A stretch of 64,000 bases of DNA, taken from Rhodanobacter thiooxydans. Its GTDB lineage: Bacteria; Pseudomonadota; Gammaproteobacteria; Xanthomonadales; Rhodanobacteraceae. The notes under the pieces are model-generated. The model saw only the letters and a program-made list of their open reading frames with translations. It searched no databases and had not been told where the DNA came from. Positions 1 to 7,877 of this stretch are shown here, piece by piece. Both the position numbers and the translations under genes were made by a program. How positions within the stretch are numbered: position 1 is the stretch's first letter; each line of letters opens with the position of its first letter. The stretch lies in NCBI RefSeq assembly GCF_030291135.1, contig NZ_CP127409.1:2604001-2668000 (forward strand), written 5' to 3'.

Positions 1-366
1 GCGGTCGCCGCTCAGCCTGGGCGCAACCGAGGCCAGGCCAACCTGGTCTTCCTGCATCAGCTCGCCGGTGGCGCGCAACGCGTTGCCATTGGCATCCTGC
101 ACCACGGCAATGCTGCGGCCGTAGACCGGCACGCCGCGATACATCTGCTGCTGGCGCACGACCTGGTGGCCGTTGGCGATGGCGGCCGAGTTGCGCGGTA
201 CCAGCGACATGTTCTGGCCAAGGTTGAGCTGGGCGGCCAGCAAGCTGACCGGCACCGCACCGAGATTCTGTGCATGCAAGGTCTTCGTGTTGGCAGCCGT
301 GGCCACCGAGGCGGTAGCCATGCCGATCGCGGCAACCAGCAGCTTCAGACGGTAATGATTGGGCAT
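1..366 (-). CDS. M4 (thermolysin-like) metalloprotease, N-terminal part
   Basis: Only the first 122 codons lie in the window; the gene runs off the left edge. It starts at ATG 366 with an AGGAG ribosome site 8 bases upstream. The product opens with a Sec signal peptide (MPNHYRLKLLVAAIGMATAS, cut near ATA-A), followed by a segment resembling the FTP (fungalysin/thermolysin propeptide) domain: HQVVRQQQMYRGVPVYGRS then VVQDANGNALRATGEL. FTP propeptides are chaperones and inhibitors of secreted M4 zinc proteases, usually exported by type II secretion. The HEXXH catalytic domain is outside the window, so the family call rests on the propeptide alone. Confidence 0.75.
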   Translation of the reverse strand, partial: MPNHYRLKLLVAAIGMATASVATAANTKTLHAQNLGAVPVSLLAAQLNLGQNMSLVPRNSAAIANGHQVVRQQQMYRGVPVYGRSIAVVQDANGNALRATGELMQEDQVGLASVAPRLSGDR

Positions 367-855
367 TGAAAACTCCTAGACAAATTTTTTTCGGGACAAA
401 CGGGCCCGATGCGGCCACGTAGACCCCATTCAGAATTGCCGTGCGAGGCACGGCCCCTTTTTTTGGTGTGCTGTCTAGCGATCCCAAACTACGCCCGGAT
501 CGGCTGCCTCCCCCTGGCATTCCCTTGCATGGGCAGCGCGTGGACGCGTAACTGCAAAACGGCGATCACGCCGCCAAAGGATCATCCGTCAACCTCCCCG
601 ATGACGAATCTGGTTACGTTATTCCTTGCGCATCATGACGACAATCCGACTTTTTCCTACGCCGGGTGACGACAGTCACAGGACGCAGCATCTGCGCCGT
701 TGCAGCGCGGATGCCGGGCAGGAAACAAGGTGGCGGCACCGCGTGCCGCGTTCCCGTATCGTCAGTTATTGCGCAAGGAAGCGATGCGTCATGGCGAATC
801 GTAAAATTGTGCGCCAGCGCCGTCCATCACGCCGGCGCAGGGCCGGCAGGCGGGT
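367..855. other. intergenic region, no convincing gene
   Basis: This 489-base stretch lies between the divergently placed M4 protease start and the 3' end of sufT. It holds the protease leader and a hairpin followed by seven T at 438-464. Open frames here lack family resemblance and a ribosome site, so I treat them as chance ORFs. Confidence 0.6.
438..464 (+). terminator. orphan intrinsic-terminator-like hairpin
   Basis: A perfect 7-bp stem GCCGTGC/GCACGGC with loop GAG is followed by CCC and seven T on the + strand. No + strand gene ends here; the only neighbour to the left is the minus-strand protease. Read on the minus strand the same hairpin sits in the protease leader. Confidence 0.5.
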
Positions 856-1413
856 TCAGAGCATGCCGGTTTCGAGCTTCGCCGCGTCGGACATCATCGA
901 ATGCGTCCACGGCGGGTCGAACACCAGGTCCACGTCGGCTTCGGCGATGGTGGGAATCATCTCCAGCTTGGTGCGCGCGTCGTCCACCAGGATGTCACCC
1001 ATGCCGCAGCCGGGAGCGGTCAGGGTGAGCTTCACGTAGACCTTGCGTGCGCCGGATTCGGTCTGCTCCAGGCTGAGGTCGTAGACCAGGCCCAGCTCGA
1101 CCACGTTCACCGGGATCTCCGGATCGAACACGGTGCGCAACTGGTCCCACGCCAGTTTCTCCACGTCCGCATTGGTGGCGTCGTCCGGCACCTCGATCGG
1201 CGCCGGCCGCTCCTTGCCCAGCGCGTCGGCATCGTCGCCGGCGATGCGGAACAGGTTGCCTTCCACGTAGACGGTGAAGCTGCCGCCCAGTGCCTGGGTG
1301 ATGTAGCCGATCTGGCCGGCCGGCAGGGTCACCACGTCGCCTTGTGGCACCATCACGGCGCTGCAATCGCGCACCAGGGTGAAGGGTTCGCTGCTCAGAC
1401 TGAAACCACTCAT
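856..1413 (-). CDS. sufT: SufT-like Fe-S cluster assembly protein (DUF59/MIP18)
   Basis: A 185-residue protein with a DUF59 domain in its C-terminal half: VFDPEIPVNVVELGLVYDL, then TAPGCGMG with the conserved cysteine, then FDPPWTHSMM. The N-terminal part (MSGFSLSSEPFTLVRDCSAV) matches the extension typical of proteobacterial SufT, an accessory factor in maturing Fe-S proteins. ATG 1413 is chosen because family similarity begins there; the frame stays open upstream to 1530, but that stretch looks non-coding. It stands alone, with no other suf gene in the window. Confidence 0.85.
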   Translation of the reverse strand: MSGFSLSSEPFTLVRDCSAVMVPQGDVVTLPAGQIGYITQALGGSFTVYVEGNLFRIAGDDADALGKERPAPIEVPDDATNADVEKLAWDQLRTVFDPEIPVNVVELGLVYDLSLEQTESGARKVYVKLTLTAPGCGMGDILVDDARTKLEMIPTIAEADVDLVFDPPWTHSMMSDAAKLETGML

Positions 1414-1616
1414 GCCAACGCCAATCCTGTATCTGCGGGCACGGCCAAGCGTCGAACCCTGATTGCCTATTATGCCGTCCGCTGCATGCGGCTGCTTGTC
1501 CCAGATCAGGCCGGGATCACCGGAACTCAAGGGATGCCCGCCGGCGACACGTTATGATGGCCGCTTTAACCGACGGCAAAACCCATGCTCCCTGCCCTCC
1601 TGACGTGTCGTCGCCG

Positions 1617-2045
1617 ATGAGCGTGCGCACCGTATCGCTGTCGGTGTTCGTGCTGTTCAGCGCCGCCATGCTGGGACTGGCCGCCGGTGCCGTGTGGATG
1701 GTGGCGGCACTGTACCTGCGCCATCCGCTGCCATGGCTGGCGCTGCCGCTCGGCGCGCTGCTGGCCTGGACCATCCGCGCCTGCGTGCGCCCGGCCGGCA
1801 CCAGCGCGGCGCTGCTGGCCGCAGGCGCCACCTTGCTGGCCGCGTTCTACGTCAACATGCTGGTCGCCGGCGTGCTGATCGCTGGCAACATGGGCATGGG
1901 CCTGATCGAGGCGATGCGCACCGCCGGCCTCGGCATGCTGTGGCAGCTGTCACGCATGGCGCTGTCGCCGGCGGACTTCGGCTACGCCGCGCTGGGCATG
2001 CTGCTGGCCGCGTGGCTGGCCTGGCGCCAGCCGCGCCGGCGTTGA
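1617..2045 (+). CDS. small integral membrane protein, unknown function
   Basis: About 142 residues with four strongly hydrophobic segments: VSLSVFVLFSAAMLGLAAGA, LPWLALPLGALLAWTI, AALLAAGATLLAAFYVNMLV and a C-terminal one ending in WLAWRQPRRR. The arginine-rich end suggests a cytoplasmic C-terminus. I prefer ATG 1617, directly before the first membrane segment; ATG 1554 in frame is possible, but TATGAT at 1553-1558 looks more like a -10 box. I do not recognise a family. It is divergent from sufT. Confidence 0.6.
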   Translation: MSVRTVSLSVFVLFSAAMLGLAAGAVWMVAALYLRHPLPWLALPLGALLAWTIRACVRPAGTSAALLAAGATLLAAFYVNMLVAGVLIAGNMGMGLIEAMRTAGLGMLWQLSRMALSPADFGYAALGMLLAAWLAWRQPRRR

Positions 2046-2061
2046 AACGGCCCATCGCCGG

Positions 2062-3519
2062 TCAGGCGTCGATTTCCTTCAGCGACGCTACCAGTTCGCC
2101 CACCGCCGCCTGGCCGTCGCCATACAGCATGCGGGTGTTGTCGGCGTAGAACAGCGCGTTCTCGATGCCTGCGAAGCCGGTGCCCTTGCCGCGCTTGATC
2201 ACGATCACGTGCTTCGCCGCGCTGACGTCGAGGATCGGCATGCCGTAGATCGGCGAGGCCGGATCGGTCTTGGCCAGCGGGTTGACCACGTCGTTGGCGC
2301 CGATCACCAGCGCCACGTCGGTGGCCGGGAACTCGGGGTTGATGTCGTCCATGTCGGCAATCAGGTCGTACGGCACGCCGGCCTCGGCCAGCAGCACGTT
2401 CATGTGGCCTGGCATGCGGCCGGCCACCGGGTGGATCGCGAACTTCACCTTCACCCCGCGCTTGATCAGCAGCTGCGCGAACTCCCACACCTTGTGCTGC
2501 GCCTGCGCCACCGCCAGGCCGTAGCCGGGCACGATCACCACGCGCTCGGCGTAGGCCATCATCACCGCCGCATCGGAAGCGTCGATCGGCTTCTGCGCGC
2601 CCTCGATCGCCTGCGCCTCGCCGCCGGCGGCGCCGAAGCTGCCGAACAGCACGTTGCCGATCGAGCGGTTCATCGCCTTGGCCATCAGCTGGGTCAGCAG
2701 CGTGCCGGCCGCACCGACCACCATGCCGGCGATGATCATCGCCTCGTTGCCCAGCACGAAACCCTCGAACGACACCGCCAGGCCGGTGAACGCGTTGTAC
2801 AGCGAGATCACCACCGGCATGTCGGCGCCGCCGATCGGCAAGGTCATCATCAGGCCGAACAGCAGCGCCAGCGCGAAGAACAGAGCGATCAGCGCCGGGC
2901 TGGCATGGCTGGTGGCCAGCAGCACGCCCGCGACCACTGCCGCCGCCAGCAGCAACAGGTTCACCGCACGCTGGCCGGGGAACACGAAGCGCTTGTCCAG
3001 CCAGCCCTGCAGCTTGGCGAAGGCAACCAGTGAACCGGAGAAGCTCACCGCGCCGATCAGCGCGCCGAGCACGCCCAGCGCCAGCTCGGTCGGCGACAGC
3101 GCCGGCGGCAGGCCGTTCACCGCCCAGGCTTCCGGCCGCAGCGGCGAGGTATCCGGCACCACGTGCAGCAGCCCCGACGAACGCGCGTAACCGATCAACT
3201 CGACCGCGCCGATCGCCGCCGCCGCGCCACCGCCCATGCCGTTGTACAGCGCCACCATCTGCGGCATCGCGGTCATCGCCACGCGCTTGCCGCTCCACCA
3301 GGCGGCACTGACGCCGACCAGCACCGCGGCCATGATCAGCCCGCGGTTGTGCATGTCCGGCAGGAAGAACGTGGCCAGCACCGCCAGCAGCATACCGTAG
3401 CCGGCCCACACGATGCCGCCGCGCGCGGTGCGCGGCGAGCTCATGCGTTTCAGGCCAAGGATGAACAGCAGCGCGGCGAGGAAATAACAGGCCTTGATCA
3501 GCGTCGGCAACCAGCTCAT
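2062..3519 (-). CDS. pntB: NAD(P) transhydrogenase subunit beta
   Basis: 485 residues with the full PntB layout: about eight membrane helices in the first half (proton channel, domain II), then the NADP-binding domain III with VIVPGYGLAVAQAQHKVWE, HPVAGRMPGHMNVLLAEA and DINPEFPATDVALVIGANDV. It couples proton entry to NADPH formation from NADH. It overlaps the upstream alpha-2 gene through TGATG, so ATG 3519 is preferred to GTG 3522. The NAD-binding subunit is not adjacent but about 1.8 kb upstream, beyond a sigma-factor operon on the other strand. Confidence 0.95.
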   Translation of the reverse strand: MSWLPTLIKACYFLAALLFILGLKRMSSPRTARGGIVWAGYGMLLAVLATFFLPDMHNRGLIMAAVLVGVSAAWWSGKRVAMTAMPQMVALYNGMGGGAAAAIGAVELIGYARSSGLLHVVPDTSPLRPEAWAVNGLPPALSPTELALGVLGALIGAVSFSGSLVAFAKLQGWLDKRFVFPGQRAVNLLLLAAAVVAGVLLATSHASPALIALFFALALLFGLMMTLPIGGADMPVVISLYNAFTGLAVSFEGFVLGNEAMIIAGMVVGAAGTLLTQLMAKAMNRSIGNVLFGSFGAAGGEAQAIEGAQKPIDASDAAVMMAYAERVVIVPGYGLAVAQAQHKVWEFAQLLIKRGVKVKFAIHPVAGRMPGHMNVLLAEAGVPYDLIADMDDINPEFPATDVALVIGANDVVNPLAKTDPASPIYGMPILDVSAAKHVIVIKRGKGTGFAGIENALFYADNTRMLYGDGQAAVGELVASLKEIDA

Positions 3520-3824
3520 CACTTGGCTCCCTTGCCGGCGTCCGGCTTGCTGGACTTGAACATATCCAGCATGCGCTCGGTCACCACGTAGCCGCCGGCG
3601 GCGTTGCCGGCGCCCAGCAGCACGCCGATGAAGCCGATCGTCATCTCGAATGGCGTCTGCGCATGGCCCAGTGCGATCATCGCCCCCACCAGCACGATGC
3701 CGTGGACGAAGTTGGAGCCGGACATCAACGGCGTGTGCAGGATCACCGGCACCCGCGCGATGATTTCATAGCCGGTAAACGCGGCCAGCATGAAGATATA
3801 CAGCGCCAGGAAACCGTCGATCAT
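3519..3824 (-). CDS. pntAB: NAD(P) transhydrogenase subunit alpha, membrane part
   Basis: A 101-residue protein with three hydrophobic helices, the C-terminal membrane part of the alpha subunit that many bacteria encode separately. Typical motifs are TGYEIIARVPVILHTPLMSG, then SNFVHGIVLVGAM and GAGNAAGGYVVTERML. ATG 3824 has a purine-rich GGGGGATGGG upstream. TGATG overlap with pntB shows translational coupling. Divergent from the sigma-factor operon that begins about 100-150 bases away. Confidence 0.92.
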   Translation of the reverse strand: MIDGFLALYIFMLAAFTGYEIIARVPVILHTPLMSGSNFVHGIVLVGAMIALGHAQTPFEMTIGFIGVLLGAGNAAGGYVVTERMLDMFKSSKPDAGKGAK

Positions 3825-3974
3825 GAGCCCATCCCCCGTGAGAGCCGCCCGCCAGGACGTCAAGTTCGCATCATACGGGTGCCGGTCAACCCGTGCGAGC
3901 CTGCCGCGTTGAACAACGGGAACCCACCGCTGGAGCCCGAGGATGCTTCACCCGATGCTGCGGCCGACGAGTCC

Positions 3975-4559
3975 ATGAACGGCGTGGCCGGCACGCTCGA
4001 CACGGACTTGCTGGGCGACGCCCGCGAAACGCCTGCCACGCTGGACGCGTTCCTGGCGCAGGTCGAGCGGCGCGCGTTCCGCATGGCGGAACTGCAGCTG
4101 CGCCATCGTGAGGACGCCATGGATGCGGTGCAGGACGCGATGCTGCGGCTGGTCAGGCATTACCGCGACAAGCCGGCCACGGAGTGGGCGCCGCTGTTCT
4201 GGGGCATCCTGCGCCGGCGCGTGGTCGACCTGCAGCGCCGGCGCAAGGTGCGCTCGATCGTGGTGGGCTGGCTCGGCGGCGGCCGCGACGACGACGGCGA
4301 CGAACTGCCGACGTGGGAACCGGCGGACCCCGGCCAGGATCCGCTGGGCCGGCTGCACGACGTGCAGTCGTATGCGGACATGGCCGCCGCGGTCAGGCAG
4401 CTGCCGCAACGCCAGCGCGAAGCGTTCATGCTGCGCATGCTGGAAGGACTGGACGTGGCGGAAACCGCCCGCGCCATGGGCTGCTCCGAAGGCAGCGTGA
4501 AAACCCATCTGTCGCGCGCGATGCACCATCTGCGCGACCAACTGGAGGACTGGCGATGA
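3975..4559 (+). CDS. ECF-type RNA polymerase sigma factor
   Basis: About 194 residues. Sigma region 2 is visible in AFRMAELQLRHREDAMDAVQ and LFWGILRRRVVDLQRRRK; region 4 is VRQLPQRQREAFMLRMLEG followed by the helix-turn-helix MGCSEGSVKTHLSRAMHHL. An acidic, glycine-rich linker (GGGRDDDGDE) separates them. The start is uncertain: ATG 3975 is used, TTG 3909 in frame is an alternative, and neither has a strong ribosome site. It overlaps the anti-sigma-like gene by ATGA, giving a sigma/anti-sigma/DUF3106 operon recurrent in Xanthomonadales. The inducing signal cannot be read from sequence. Confidence 0.9.
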   Translation: MNGVAGTLDTDLLGDARETPATLDAFLAQVERRAFRMAELQLRHREDAMDAVQDAMLRLVRHYRDKPATEWAPLFWGILRRRVVDLQRRRKVRSIVVGWLGGGRDDDGDELPTWEPADPGQDPLGRLHDVQSYADMAAAVRQLPQRQREAFMLRMLEGLDVAETARAMGCSEGSVKTHLSRAMHHLRDQLEDWR

Positions 4560-4951
4560 ACTCGCCCGATAACCGCAGGCCCGACGAACATTTCGAACAG
4601 CGCGCCCGCGAACTCTGGCGCGAAGCCGCCCAGCGCATCGACCCGGCCACCGCCGGACGCCTGCGTGCGGCCCGGCGGCAGGCGCTGGAGACAGCCAAAG
4701 CCCCCGCGCACCGCGCCGTGCGCTGGCTGATCCCCGCCGGTGCCTTTGCCGCGATCGCGCTGGCCACGATGATGGTGTGGCAGCCGTTGCCGCAGCGCCA
4801 GGCGACCACCGTGATGCACGCCACCAGCAGCACCGACGAGCTCGACAACGAGCTGCCGCCGGACGCCGACAAGACCGATCCGAACCTCTACCAGAACCTC
4901 GACTTCTACGGCTGGCTGGCTTCCACCGGTAGCCACACGGCGAGTCGCTGA
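4556..4951 (+). CDS. putative anti-sigma factor, single membrane span
   Basis: 131 residues, starting at an ATGA overlap with the sigma factor. The cytoplasmic part is about 60 residues, charged and helical (EHFEQRARELWREAAQRIDP), followed by one membrane helix (WLIPAGAFAAIALATMMVW) and a short periplasmic tail rich in D, E and N that ends NLDFYGWLASTGS. This topology and position fit a transmembrane regulator holding the upstream sigma factor. There is no zinc-type HxxxCxxC motif, so it is not a ZAS anti-sigma; function is inferred from context. Confidence 0.7.
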   Translation: MNSPDNRRPDEHFEQRARELWREAAQRIDPATAGRLRAARRQALETAKAPAHRAVRWLIPAGAFAAIALATMMVWQPLPQRQATTVMHATSSTDELDNELPPDADKTDPNLYQNLDFYGWLASTGSHTASR

Positions 4952-4954
4952 GCC

Positions 4955-5488
4955 ATGACCCGAATCCTCCGCACGCTCCTGCCGCTGCTGCTGGCCGCCC
5001 TGCTCGGCAGCATCACCGTGGCACCACTGCACGCGCAGGCTGCGCCACCGCCGCCCCGTGGCGACATGCCGCCGCCGCGTCCGTGGAGCAGCCTCGACCC
5101 GGCGCAGCGCGACGTGCTGGCACCACTGCAGAAGACCTGGGACAGCCTGTCGCCGCGCAAGCAGTCGCACATGCTGCAGCGTGCCGAACACTGGGTCACG
5201 CTGCCGCCGGAAAAGCGCGAGGAAGTGCGCCAGCACATCGCCCGCTGGCAGCAGATGACGCCGGACGAGCGCAGGCAGGCGCGCGAGAACATGCGCAAGT
5301 TCCACCAGCTGCCGCCACAGCAGCGCGAGCAACTGCACGCCACCTTCGAGCGCTTCCAGCAACTGCCGCCGGATCAACGCGAGAAACTGATCCGCGAATG
5401 GCACGCGCTGCCGCCCGCCGAACGCCTGCACTGGGACGAGCGACGCGGCCACGGCCATCCGCCGCCGGGTGGTCCCGGCCACCCCTGA
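4955..5488 (+). CDS. DUF3106 family secreted protein
   Basis: 177 residues with an N-terminal signal peptide (LLPLLLAALLGSITVAPLHA). The mature part is a ladder of short repeats of the kind LPPEKREEVRQHIARWQQMT, MTPDERRQARENMRKFHQLP, LPPQQREQLHATFERFQQLP and LPPDQREKLIREWHALP. This is the hallmark of DUF3106: proline-led amphipathic helices about 18-19 residues apart. The tail is G/P/H-rich. It lies 3 bases after the anti-sigma gene and ends before a terminator. Possible envelope-stress sensor; function unproven. Confidence 0.8.
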   Translation: MTRILRTLLPLLLAALLGSITVAPLHAQAAPPPPRGDMPPPRPWSSLDPAQRDVLAPLQKTWDSLSPRKQSHMLQRAEHWVTLPPEKREEVRQHIARWQQMTPDERRQARENMRKFHQLPPQQREQLHATFERFQQLPPDQREKLIREWHALPPAERLHWDERRGHGHPPPGGPGHP

Positions 5489-5493
5489 TCGAC

Positions 5494-5521
5494 AAAACGC
5501 CCGCCTTGCGCGGGGCGTTTT
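5494..5521 (+). terminator. rho-independent terminator after sigma operon
   Basis: AAAACGCCC pairs with GGGCGTTTT in a nine-base-pair stem, ending in a short T run. It lies 5 bases after the DUF3106 stop codon and closes the sigma/anti-sigma/DUF3106 operon. Confidence 0.7.
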
Positions 5522-5534
5522 CCCCAAGATTTGC

Positions 5535-5596
5535 AGGGCGGGCAGTGCCCGCTGCTCTTGCCGTCAAGAAAGCCGGCGGGCAGTGCCCGCCCTACG
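5535..5596. repeat. two REP-like palindromes (GGCGGGCAGTGCCCGCC type)
   Basis: Two copies of the palindrome GGGCGGGCAGTGCCCGC sit at 5536-5552 and 5574-5594, about 38 bases apart. They lie between the sigma operon terminator and the 3' end of pntAA, two converging units. Related copies are at 45034-45056 and 49630-49651. Confidence 0.75.
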
Positions 5597-5604
5597 CAGT
5601 CAAG

Positions 5605-6705
5605 TCAACCAGTGAAGCACGTCTCGCCGGCATTGCTCAGGCAGCTCTTCGCCACCAGCTCGTCGTCGAAATCCGGCTTCAATGCGCCGTCGTGCACCAG
5701 CAGTTCCAGGAAGTTGAACACGTTGCGCGCGTACATCTCCGACGCGTGCAGCGGCGCGCCGGCCGGCAGGTTCAGCGGCCCCAGAATCACCACGCCACCG
5801 TGCTCGACCCGCTCACCCGGTCGGGTCAGTTCGCAGTTGCCACCGCTCTCGGCGGCCAGGTCGACGACCAGCGCGCCCGGCTTCATCCCTTCAACCATCG
5901 CCGCGCTGAGGATCTTCGGTGCCGGCCGCCCCGGCACCGCGGCGGTACTGACCACCACATCGAACGACTTCAGGTGATCGGCGAGCGCCTGCTGCTGCGC
6001 AGCACGTTCCTCTGCCGACAGCTCGCGCGCATAGCCGCCGCTGCCGGCGGCGCTGACACCGAGGTCGAGGAACTTCGCACCCAGCGACTCTACCTGCTCG
6101 CGTGTCTCCGGGCGCACGTCGTAACCCTCGATCTGCGCGCCGAGTCGGCGCGCGGTGGCGATCGCCTGCAGGCCGGCCACGCCGGCGCCGATCACCAGTA
6201 CCTTCGATGGCCGGATCGTACCCGCGGCGGTGGTCAGCATCGGGAAGAATTTCGGCGAGGCCTCGGCTGCGATCAGCATGGCGCGGTAACCGGCCACCGC
6301 AGCCTGCGAGCTCAACACGTCCATCGCCTGCGCGCGGGTGGTGCGCGGCAGCAGTTCCAGCGAGAACGCGGTGAGCTTGCGCGCGGTCAGTGCGGCGATG
6401 CGCACGGCGGCGCCGTACGGACGCAACTGGCCGACCACCATGCTGCCTTCGCGCAGCCCGGCGAACACCGCGTCGTCCGGCGGCAGCACGCAGGCCAGCA
6501 CGTCGGCCTGCGCCAGCACACTGGCAACATCGGCAAACTCGGCATCGGCGTACAGGCCATCGGGGAAACCGGCCGCGCGCCCCGCATCGTGTTCCAGCAG
6601 CACACGCAGGCCCTTGCCGCGCAGCTTCTTCGCCATCTCGGGCGTGATCGCCACGCGCCGCTCCCCGGCGGCAGTCTCACGCAAGGCGGCTACGGTGATC
6701 GGCAT
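5605..6705 (-). CDS. pntAA: NAD(P) transhydrogenase subunit alpha, NAD-binding part
   Basis: 366 residues covering domain I of the proton-translocating transhydrogenase, which binds NAD(H) in the cytoplasm. The N-terminal half has the alanine dehydrogenase/PntA pattern (GERRVAITPEMAKKLRGKG). The dinucleotide fold is VLVIGAGVAGLQAIATARRL, followed by YDVRPETREQVESLGAKFLD, the mobile loop region and VVDLAAESGGNCE. The membrane part is absent, as expected because it is encoded separately at 3519-3824. Normally these genes are contiguous; here a sigma operon on the opposite strand separates them. Confidence 0.93.
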   Translation of the reverse strand: MPITVAALRETAAGERRVAITPEMAKKLRGKGLRVLLEHDAGRAAGFPDGLYADAEFADVASVLAQADVLACVLPPDDAVFAGLREGSMVVGQLRPYGAAVRIAALTARKLTAFSLELLPRTTRAQAMDVLSSQAAVAGYRAMLIAAEASPKFFPMLTTAAGTIRPSKVLVIGAGVAGLQAIATARRLGAQIEGYDVRPETREQVESLGAKFLDLGVSAAGSGGYARELSAEERAAQQQALADHLKSFDVVVSTAAVPGRPAPKILSAAMVEGMKPGALVVDLAAESGGNCELTRPGERVEHGGVVILGPLNLPAGAPLHASEMYARNVFNFLELLVHDGALKPDFDDELVAKSCLSNAGETCFTG

Positions 6706-6828
6706 GGTCCATCCCCTCTGAGTGGTTCACGCATCTTAGCGGCACTCGCCGGCTTTGATCCGGCTGCCCGCCAAAGAGTAAGCTGGCCCGCCGGCAGTGG
6801 CTGACCGGGGGTCACGCCGGAGATCCCG

Positions 6829-7245
6829 ATGCCCGCTACTTCCAACGCTTTCGACGACCTGCTGGCCCTGGCGCGCAGCGCACGCGAACAGGCCTATGCG
6901 CCATATTCGAACTTCCTGGTCGGCGCCGCGCTGCTGACCCGCGACGGCCGCCGCTTCAGCGGCTGCAACGTGGAAAACGCGTCCTACGGCCTGTGCAACT
7001 GCGCCGAACGCACCGCCCTGTTCAGCGCGATCGCCGCCGGCTGCCGGCCCGGCGACTTCGCCGCGCTGGCGGTGATCGCCGATACCGACCACCCGGTCAG
7101 CCCCTGCGGCGCCTGCCGCCAGGTGATGGCCGAACTGTGCGACGACGCCATGCCGGTGCTGCTGGCGAACCTGCACGGCGACACCCAGCAGACCAGCGTG
7201 GCCGCCCTGTTGCCCGGCTCGTTCAAGCTGCCGCTGTCGGCGTGA
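6829..7245 (+). CDS. cdd: cytidine deaminase
   Basis: 138 residues, the small homotetrameric form. It deaminates cytidine and deoxycytidine to uridine forms in pyrimidine salvage. The zinc site is complete: C58-A-E60 (the glutamate is the proton shuttle) and PC93GAC96. The substrate region GCNVENASYG is intact. GGAG lies upstream of ATG 6829. It is divergent from pntAA and followed by a nitroreductase gene. Confidence 0.95.
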   Translation: MPATSNAFDDLLALARSAREQAYAPYSNFLVGAALLTRDGRRFSGCNVENASYGLCNCAERTALFSAIAAGCRPGDFAALAVIADTDHPVSPCGACRQVMAELCDDAMPVLLANLHGDTQQTSVAALLPGSFKLPLSA

Positions 7246-7307
7246 CGGTTCGCGCGTCATCGGCCCGCCCGCTAGCATGGGCATTCCCCCATCGAAAGAA
7301 CCGCTCC

Positions 7308-7877
7308 ATGTCCGCTGCCCTGTCCCTGCTCCAGCAACGCCATTCCGTCCCCTCGCGCCAGCTGGGCGAGCCGGCGCCGGACGAGGCGAGCCTGCATGAA
7401 CTTTTGGAGGCGGCGATCCGCGTGCCCGACCACGGCAAGCTGGTGCCATTCCGGCTGATCCGCCTCGAAGGCGAAGCGAAGCTGACGTTCGGCGAGCGAC
7501 TGGCGGCGATCGCGATCCGCAACCACCCGGAGATGTCCGACGCCAAGCTCGAGAAGGAACGCCTGCGCTACACCTTCGCGCCGCTGATAATCGCGGTGGT
7601 CGCCCGTCTGCATGCCGACAGCAAGGTGCCGGAGATCGAACAGAAGTTGTGCACCGGCAACGTGGCCTACAACATCCTGCTCGGCGCCTACGCGCTGGGC
7701 TACGGCGCGCAATGGCTGACCGGCTGGGCCGCCTACGACCGCGAGGTGGCAGGCATCCTCAACCTGGCAGACAACGAACACGTGGTCGGTTTCATCCACC
7801 TCGGCACGCCGCAGATCGACGTGCCCGACCGCGAGCGCCCGGCGCTGGCCGACCTGCTGAGCACGTGGACACCGTGA
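7308..7877 (+). CDS. nitroreductase family flavoprotein (YdjA-like)
   Basis: 189 residues. The opening RHSVPSRQLGEPAPDEASL and APDHGKL-like segment (RVPDHGKLVPFRL) are typical of the short YdjA type of FMN-dependent nitroreductase. The middle has GNVAYNILLGAYALGYGAQW, the FMN-binding and dimer-interface helix, then GFIHLGTPQ. It probably reduces nitro or quinone compounds with NAD(P)H; the physiological substrate is unknown. It overlaps the following exonuclease gene by GTGA. Confidence 0.88.
   Translation: MSAALSLLQQRHSVPSRQLGEPAPDEASLHELLEAAIRVPDHGKLVPFRLIRLEGEAKLTFGERLAAIAIRNHPEMSDAKLEKERLRYTFAPLIIAVVARLHADSKVPEIEQKLCTGNVAYNILLGAYALGYGAQWLTGWAAYDREVAGILNLADNEHVVGFIHLGTPQIDVPDRERPALADLLSTWTP

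Noticed and set aside
409-1039. Plus-strand ORFs of 86-137 codons upstream of and across sufT
   Set aside because: Basic, low-complexity translations with no ribosome site; the right part is antisense to sufT.
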